Source: an uncultured Methanobrevibacter sp.
Lineage (GTDB): Archaea > Methanobacteriota > Methanobacteria > Methanobacteriales > Methanobacteriaceae
NCBI GenBank assembly: GCA_904501935.1
Contig: CAJGDA010000059.1
Coordinates: 1-9,414 of the forward strand
Direction: 5' to 3'
Length of the DNA: 9,414 nucleotides
The translations under genes were made by a program, and so were the position numbers. The notes beneath the pieces are model-generated. The model had not been told where the DNA came from and did no database searches. It saw only the letters and a program-made list of their open reading frames with translations. Positions 6,103 through 9,414 of this stretch are shown piece by piece; position 1 is the stretch's first letter; each line of letters begins with the position of its first letter.

Positions 6103-6930
6103 CTATTTTCTTTTAATTTCGTAGAGGTCTTCTCTTTTATTTTTCAAAAGGGGAAGTTCTTCTCTTATTCTTTTTATTTCATCCAAATCTATTTCAGATA
6201 TAATCAAATTCTTTTTTTCATCCGCTTCAGCTATTATTTCTCCCCAAGGATTTGTAATAATTGAATGGCCAAAACTATGGTAGCTTGCATCTTTATTTAA
6301 AGCAGGCGCAACCCCTACACAATAAACTTGATTGTCAAGTGCTCTTGAACGGAATAGCAGTTCCCAATGAGCAGGACCAGTTGTCATATTGAATGCTCCA
6401 GGATATATGAGTATTAAGGCGCCACTTTCGACCATGATTCTTGCAAGTTCTGGAAAACGAACATCATAGCATATTCCGATACCAATTTTTCCAAACTCTG
6501 TATCTGCTATTGTAAAATCATCGCCGGCTGTCAAAACATCAGATTCTTTAAATGTAATTTTTCCTTTAACATCAATGTCAAAAAGATGCATCTTCCTATG
6601 CTTTGCTATAATATCGCCATGCTTGTCGAAAAGATAACTGGTATTGTATAATTTGTCACCTTTTTTTTCAGGAATGGATCCTGCAAGGATATATATGTTA
6701 TTTTTTTCAGCAAGTGAAGATATTTTGTCTAATGTCGGACTATCATTTTCTTCTTCAGCATATTCAATGAATTTATCGTTTGAATATGGGCAATTAAACA
6801 TTTCCGGAAGAATTATAAAATCAGCGTTTCTAGAAATGCTTTCATTAATCATTAAACTAGCGTTCTCTAGATTTTTTTCTTTATTGTCAATAACATCCAT
6901 TTGACAAAGTGCAAGTCTAATTTTTGTCAT
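6103..6930 (-). CDS. Nit2/omega-amidase-type carbon-nitrogen hydrolase
   Basis: A 275-residue cytoplasmic nitrilase-superfamily amidase. The catalytic triad is complete: Glu43 in LPEMFNCPYS, Lys113 in KHRKMHLFDID and Cys154 in GICYDVRFPELA. The stretches HLFDID-V-x-GKITF, YPGAFNMTTGPAHWELL (176-192), RSRALDNQVY (195-204) and NPWGEIIAEA (227-236) are very close to eukaryotic NIT2, the omega-amidase that hydrolyses 2-oxoglutaramate and 2-oxosuccinamate to 2-oxo acids and ammonia, a metabolite-repair role. Substrate is inferred from these motifs; related Nit1 enzymes cleave deaminated glutathione, which is unlikely here. I start at ATG 6930 because the protein then begins MTKIRLALCQ, in line with the family; an in-frame GTG at 6939 would add three residues. 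It follows the zinc-ribbon gene on the same strand with a hairpin between them. Confidence 0.92.
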   Translation of the reverse strand: MTKIRLALCQMDVIDNKEKNLENASLMINESISRNADFIILPEMFNCPYSNDKFIEYAEEENDSPTLDKISSLAEKNNIYILAGSIPEKKGDKLYNTSYLFDKHGDIIAKHRKMHLFDIDVKGKITFKESDVLTAGDDFTIADTEFGKIGIGICYDVRFPELARIMVESGALILIYPGAFNMTTGPAHWELLFRSRALDNQVYCVGVAPALNKDASYHSFGHSIITNPWGEIIAEADEKKNLIISEIDLDEIKRIREELPLLKNKREDLYEIKRK

Positions 6931-6939
6931 TTTAAACAC

Positions 6940-6980
6940 TTAAATAAAAAATAGAAAAAGTATGATTTGAATCATACTTA
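6940..6980 (-). terminator. Hairpin with T-tract after the zinc-ribbon gene
   Basis: A perfect inverted repeat, AAGTATGATT (6958-6967), two bases, and AATCATACTT (6970-6979), overlaps the TAA stop (6978-6980) of the zinc-ribbon gene. On the minus strand the stem is followed by TTTTTC and then a TATTTTTTA stretch, the layout of an intrinsic terminator. It ends only about ten bases before the nitrilase start, so it may leak or act as a processing or attenuation site. Confidence 0.65.
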
Positions 6981-7688
6981 AGCGATATCTGCGGAACCTA
7001 TCATAGATTGTATGTCACCAGAGGTAACTGAATTAATGGATTCTCCAGTAATTTTAAATACATATAACTTTCCATCACTAAACATTGAAACGAATCTTGT
7101 GTAGTCCCCATCAGCATTTTCTAATATAATATTAGATGAATTTCTGCCGTCTAATACGATTGTTTCAACAAGTTCCACGTAAGAACCACTTTCTTGAGCA
7201 TAACTTATTCTTTCTTGAGTTATTTGCTTTAATGAATCATAGTCAGTTGAAACATTATAAAACTCTATAATGGCATTTTCACCATTTTTGAAAAATTTAG
7301 CTTGGGTATGATTTTCATCAGTTAAATTTAATTCTTCCCAGTTTTTAGGATATTTGAATGAGAAGCCTCCTTCATCATATTGATTTGAATCAATACTTTG
7401 GATAGGTGTTGACTTATTATTAGATCCTGTGAGAACAATTCCGCAAATTACAAGTAAAGTTAAGAGCAATATTATTCCAATAATGAGTTTTTTTGCTTTT
7501 AAAATATCAACTATGCTTTCGTCTTTGGAAGTTTTTTGCTTTTGCTTTTTTTGCTTTTTTTGGTTATTTTGGAAGATGTCTCCTCCTTTGGAGATGGAAA
7601 CTTTCTGTTTAGGGAATTGGAATCCGCAATTTCCGCAAACGGGTGCACCATCATAACTAGGATTTCCACATTCAGGACATTTTTTCAC
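6978..7688 (-). CDS. Zinc-ribbon, membrane-anchored protein with PsbP-like outer domain
   Basis: A 236-residue protein with three parts. Residues 4-21 form a zinc ribbon, C4-x2-C7 and C18-x2-C21 (CPECG and CGNCG). A flexible Lys/Gln-rich linker follows (43-53). One transmembrane helix spans about 68-88, preceded by KAKK, so the zinc ribbon should be cytoplasmic and the remaining 150 residues outside. The outer part, beginning YDEGGFSFKYPKNWEEL, resembles PsbP/Mog1-fold domains that recur in methanogen surface proteins; this is a pattern call and its function is unknown. The start is GTG 7688, supported by GGAGGT (7696-7701) at good spacing. It is divergent from the gene at 7780. It could be a sensor or an envelope assembly protein; nothing in the sequence settles this. 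Confidence 0.82.
   Translation of the reverse strand: MKKCPECGNPSYDGAPVCGNCGFQFPKQKVSISKGGDIFQNNQKKQKKQKQKTSKDESIVDILKAKKLIIGIILLLTLLVICGIVLTGSNNKSTPIQSIDSNQYDEGGFSFKYPKNWEELNLTDENHTQAKFFKNGENAIIEFYNVSTDYDSLKQITQERISYAQESGSYVELVETIVLDGRNSSNIILENADGDYTRFVSMFSDGKLYVFKITGESINSVTSGDIQSMIGSADIA
7531..7563. repeat. Low-complexity T/GC tract in the zinc-ribbon gene
   Basis: On the + strand the bases are T-runs of 6, 4, 7 and 7 separated by GC, encoding the Lys/Gln linker on the minus strand. Runs of this sort are prone to polymerase slippage; a one-base change here would cut the protein off before its membrane helix. Confidence 0.6.
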
Positions 7689-7779
7689 AGTTTAAACCTC
7701 CATTGAAATTAGATTTTTTATCTATATTATTTAATAATGTTTTTATTATTATAAAAATATATTCATAATAAGTGATATT
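7689..7779. promoter_or_regulatory. Divergent promoter region
   Basis: Ninety-one bases separate the zinc-ribbon gene (-) from the acidic protein gene (+). The minus side carries GGAGGT (7696-7701) and an AT-rich TATA candidate near 7720-7735. The + side has TATA candidates TATAAAAATATATT around 7749-7762 and a ribosome site GTGAT (7772-7776), three bases before ATG 7780, the close spacing expected for the GTGAT end of the anti-SD match. Confidence 0.5.
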
Positions 7780-8259
7780 ATGGCTGATGATGAAATAATT
7801 AAAGTTGATGATATAAATTATGCAATTTATAAAATTGGTGAGTGGAAAAACGATTATGAAATAAACCAAATTGGGTTGTCAAGAGAAATTCCAGTTACCG
7901 AAAATACAGTATTTCATGTAAAATTTTCCATGGATGAAATTAGAAACACAAAGTTTGACATGTCAGATAAACAAGTAAACGGATTTGTAGCTATTGCAGA
8001 ACAATTAAATCCTAAAATTCAGGAAATGGATTTGGAAGAGGTTATTGAACTTGAAGAAATGGAATATCAAAATATTTTAAAGGAATTAGATGATTTGGAA
8101 TTGATGGGCAGTGATGAAACAGTTCCTATTGACGGTGAAGATTATCTAATTTATAAATTGGAAAAAGAGCATCATTTAACTAAATCTTTTCCAGCTAATG
8201 AATTCACTAGACAATTTTATATTAGTGAGTTAAAAAGAATTAAGGAAGCATTAGGTTAG
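7780..8259 (+). CDS. Acidic protein of unknown function with a possible internal repeat
   Basis: A 159-residue soluble protein rich in Glu and Asp that I do not recognise. It has no signal peptide, membrane helix or Cys motif. The two ends look alike: IKVDDINYAIYKI (7-19) and VPIDGEDYLIYKL (115-127) share the pattern V/I-D-x-x-x-Y-x-I-Y-K-hydrophobic, each followed after about 20-30 residues by a stretch with Phe, Ser and Glu (FHVKFSMDEI, 45-54; QFYISELKRI, 145-154). The middle (81-110) is an acidic helix, probably coiled coil. The start at ATG 7780 is supported by GTGAT three bases upstream. Its stop TAG overlaps the stop of the convergent nucS by four bases. Codon use is like its neighbours, so it is probably a real lineage-specific gene. 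Confidence 0.8.
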   Translation: MADDEIIKVDDINYAIYKIGEWKNDYEINQIGLSREIPVTENTVFHVKFSMDEIRNTKFDMSDKQVNGFVAIAEQLNPKIQEMDLEEVIELEEMEYQNILKELDDLELMGSDETVPIDGEDYLIYKLEKEHHLTKSFPANEFTRQFYISELKRIKEALG

Positions 8260-9038
8260 AATGCATCTAAAGTAACTTTCTTATCTCTTTTCAATTCACG
8301 AGGAGGCTCAATTGATACAAATTCAATTCCTTCCTCTTCAATTAATTCTAGTGCATCATCCATAATTGATGGTGCAACGAGCAATCCTCGTATTTTCTTT
8401 TTTTGAGCTTTACATTCTTTTAGATAATCATTTTCAGTATTTTCTAAATCCTGTAAGTATCTTCTAAGTTGTTTAACTGCTGTAATTCCTGCTTTACGGG
8501 CTTTTAATTCCAGAACCATTAAATTATTATCTTTATCTTTTCCTAAAATGTCAATAAATCCGTGTTCGACACTGTATTCCCTTGTGGTTGGTGTAAAACC
8601 TTCTTCTATCATGTGGGGCTTTTCCATAATCATATCGCTCATATCTTTTTCGTATCCTGCTTGCTCAAGTTCTTCATAATCTTCGATATTCGCATAGCTG
8701 ATAAATTGGATTTGCCTTATCTCTACGGTTAGCAGTTCTTTTGGAGTTCTCCTATGGCTTTCTAAAAATAAATTTTCATTTTTAATGTAACTTCTTGTTC
8801 TTGATTTTGGAGGTTGCCAATTAACAGGTTCTACTTTTTTCTCTTGATGGATTAAAAATGCTCCATCTGGCTTAATCATAATAATTCTCTCTCCCCAGTT
8901 TAGTTCACTCAAGGCTCTTCCTTCATAATTAACTTTACAGCATGCAAAAATAACTATTGTCGCTTTTTTGCGTAAAGCATCTTGAACTAAATCATAAGCA
9001 TCTTCACAGTTGGCTTTTTCTAAAATTTTATATTTCAT
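8256..9038 (-). CDS. nucS: Endonuclease NucS (EndoMS), mismatch-specific
   Basis: A 260-residue nuclease that cuts both strands at mismatched bases and starts non-canonical mismatch repair in archaea and actinobacteria lacking MutS/MutL. The N-terminal domain (to about 115) has the family's recognition elements YEGRA (38-42) and VNWQPP (72-77). The RecB-like C-terminal nuclease domain has REYSVEHGFIDIL (153-165) and LMVLELKARK (173-182), giving metal and catalytic residues Asp163, Glu177 and Lys179, plus QLRRYL (190-195). The last residues, K-V-T-L-D-A-F, form a degenerate PCNA-binding tail (K-x-x-L-x-x-F). There is no Shine-Dalgarno; a BRE/TATA (9061-9076) lies 27 bases from the ATG, so the gene is probably leaderless. 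The length is normal and no key residue is missing. Confidence 0.94.
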   Translation of the reverse strand: MKYKILEKANCEDAYDLVQDALRKKATIVIFACCKVNYEGRALSELNWGERIIMIKPDGAFLIHQEKKVEPVNWQPPKSRTRSYIKNENLFLESHRRTPKELLTVEIRQIQFISYANIEDYEELEQAGYEKDMSDMIMEKPHMIEEGFTPTTREYSVEHGFIDILGKDKDNNLMVLELKARKAGITAVKQLRRYLQDLENTENDYLKECKAQKKKIRGLLVAPSIMDDALELIEEEGIEFVSIEPPRELKRDKKVTLDAF

Positions 9039-9060
9039 TACAATAACATTGTTTAGTTTA

Positions 9061-9076
9061 ATTTAAATATTTTTTC
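9061..9076 (-). promoter_or_regulatory. BRE/TATA promoter of nucS
   Basis: On the minus strand the bases read GAAAAAATATTTAAAT: a purine-rich BRE followed by a TATA box whose centre (about 9065) is 27 bases from the A of ATG 9038. This predicts transcription starting at the start codon. The ATTTAAAT core is its own reverse complement, so it could also serve the + strand gene, with a start near 9092. Confidence 0.6.
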
Positions 9077-9107
9077 AAACAATTACTATATGTAATCCCA
9101 ATAATCT

Positions 9108-9112
9108 GGAGG
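9108..9112 (+). promoter_or_regulatory. Shine-Dalgarno GGAGG before a gene with no canonical start codon
   Basis: GGAGG stands alone in the leader of the last gene. Seven bases further on, at 9120, the in-frame codon is ATT, not ATG, GTG or TTG. The strength and position of this site are the main evidence that translation begins here. Confidence 0.65.
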
Positions 9113-9119
9113 AATTAAA

Positions 9120-9414
9120 ATTTACGATGAAGAATATTTTATAAGTAAAAATGAATATTGCACAATAGATTCTTTCGAATTTGAAAACGGTAAAGTTTTA
9201 GGAGATGTAACTGTTGAATATATGACTTTCGGCACTCCTATTTATGATGAAGATGGCATTATAAAAAATGCAGTAATATACTGCCATGGATCTTTAGGCA
9301 ATTACTCTTCATTGAAAAAAATTGCTCCCTTGGTTGGCAGAGGTGATGTTTTTGATGAAAATAAATATTTCTTCATTTGTTTATCCGCTTTAGGTTCTCC
9401 AGGTTCTTGCTCAC
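9120..9414 (+). CDS. MetX-like alpha/beta hydrolase (homoserine O-acetyltransferase family), 3'-truncated
   Basis: An open frame from just after stop TAA 9102-9104 to the window end. It reads YDEEYFISKNEYCTIDSFEF, then ENGKVLGDVTVEYMTFGTP, IKNAVIYCHGSLGN and FDENKYFFICLSALGSPGSC. This is the N-terminal pattern of the homoserine acetyltransferase family: an 'L-x-x-V-x-Y-x-T-x-G' strand, an N-A-V-hydrophobic-CHG oxyanion strand, and 'D-x-x-K/R-Y-F-hydrophobic-I-C-x-x-x-LGS'. True MetX enzymes have H-A-L-T-G where this has HGSLGN, so it may be a paralogous hydrolase or acyltransferase. The nucleophile Ser and the His lie beyond the window. No ATG, GTG or TTG occurs in frame between the stop and 9222; Shine-Dalgarno spacing points to ATT 9120 (or, less well, ATT 9114). 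A start at ATG 9222 would remove the first strand. Confidence 0.75.
   Translation, partial: MYDEEYFISKNEYCTIDSFEFENGKVLGDVTVEYMTFGTPIYDEDGIIKNAVIYCHGSLGNYSSLKKIAPLVGRGDVFDENKYFFICLSALGSPGSCS

Noticed and set aside
1..9414. Defence island, prophage or CRISPR locus
   Set aside because: There are no direct repeats with spacers, no cas, toxin-antitoxin, integrase or transposase genes; NucS and Lhr are housekeeping genes in archaea and by themselves do not indicate a defence system.

Overview
The window looks like ordinary chromosome from a very AT-rich methanogenic archaeon of the order Methanobacteriales, most likely Methanobrevibacter or a close relative. The evidence is archaeal purine synthesis (tail of PurP), an archaeal Lhr-type helicase, NucS/EndoMS instead of MutS/MutL, DUF5518-like membrane proteins, TATA/BRE promoters with probable leaderless genes, GGTGAT-type Shine-Dalgarno sites and T-rich terminators. 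I see no rRNA, tRNA, CRISPR array, transposase, integrase or phage gene. The genus is an inference from memory of family sequences, not from a search. Layout from left to right: (1) the 3' end of purP on the + strand; (2) a four-gene minus-strand run from 4098 down to 211, consisting of an Lhr helicase, a flavodoxin and two small polytopic membrane proteins, spaced closely enough to be one operon; (3) a 310-base AT-rich divergent intergenic region with a perfect 20-base dyad; (4) an SDR oxidoreductase (+) with codon use of a highly expressed gene, closed by a clear hairpin terminator; (5) a HEAT-repeat protein (+), probably leaderless, that abuts end to end with (6) a minus-strand Nit2/omega-amidase-type nitrilase, which lies behind (7) a zinc-ribbon membrane-anchored protein (-); (8) a small acidic protein of unknown function (+) whose stop codon overlaps that of (9) the mismatch endonuclease NucS (-); and (10) the 5' part of a MetX-like alpha/beta hydrolase (+) cut by the window end, which seems to lack a canonical start codon. 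The genes are mostly housekeeping: purine synthesis (PurP), nucleic-acid maintenance (Lhr, NucS), redox (flavodoxin, SDR), metabolite repair (omega-amidase) and poorly known membrane or scaffold proteins. The neighbours do not form an obvious single pathway, and I do not see a convincing new biological system. The points most worth a second look are the start of the MetX-like gene, the strongly codon-biased SDR with its promoter dyads, the hairpin wedged between the zinc-ribbon gene and the nitrilase, and the internal repeat in the unknown acidic protein.
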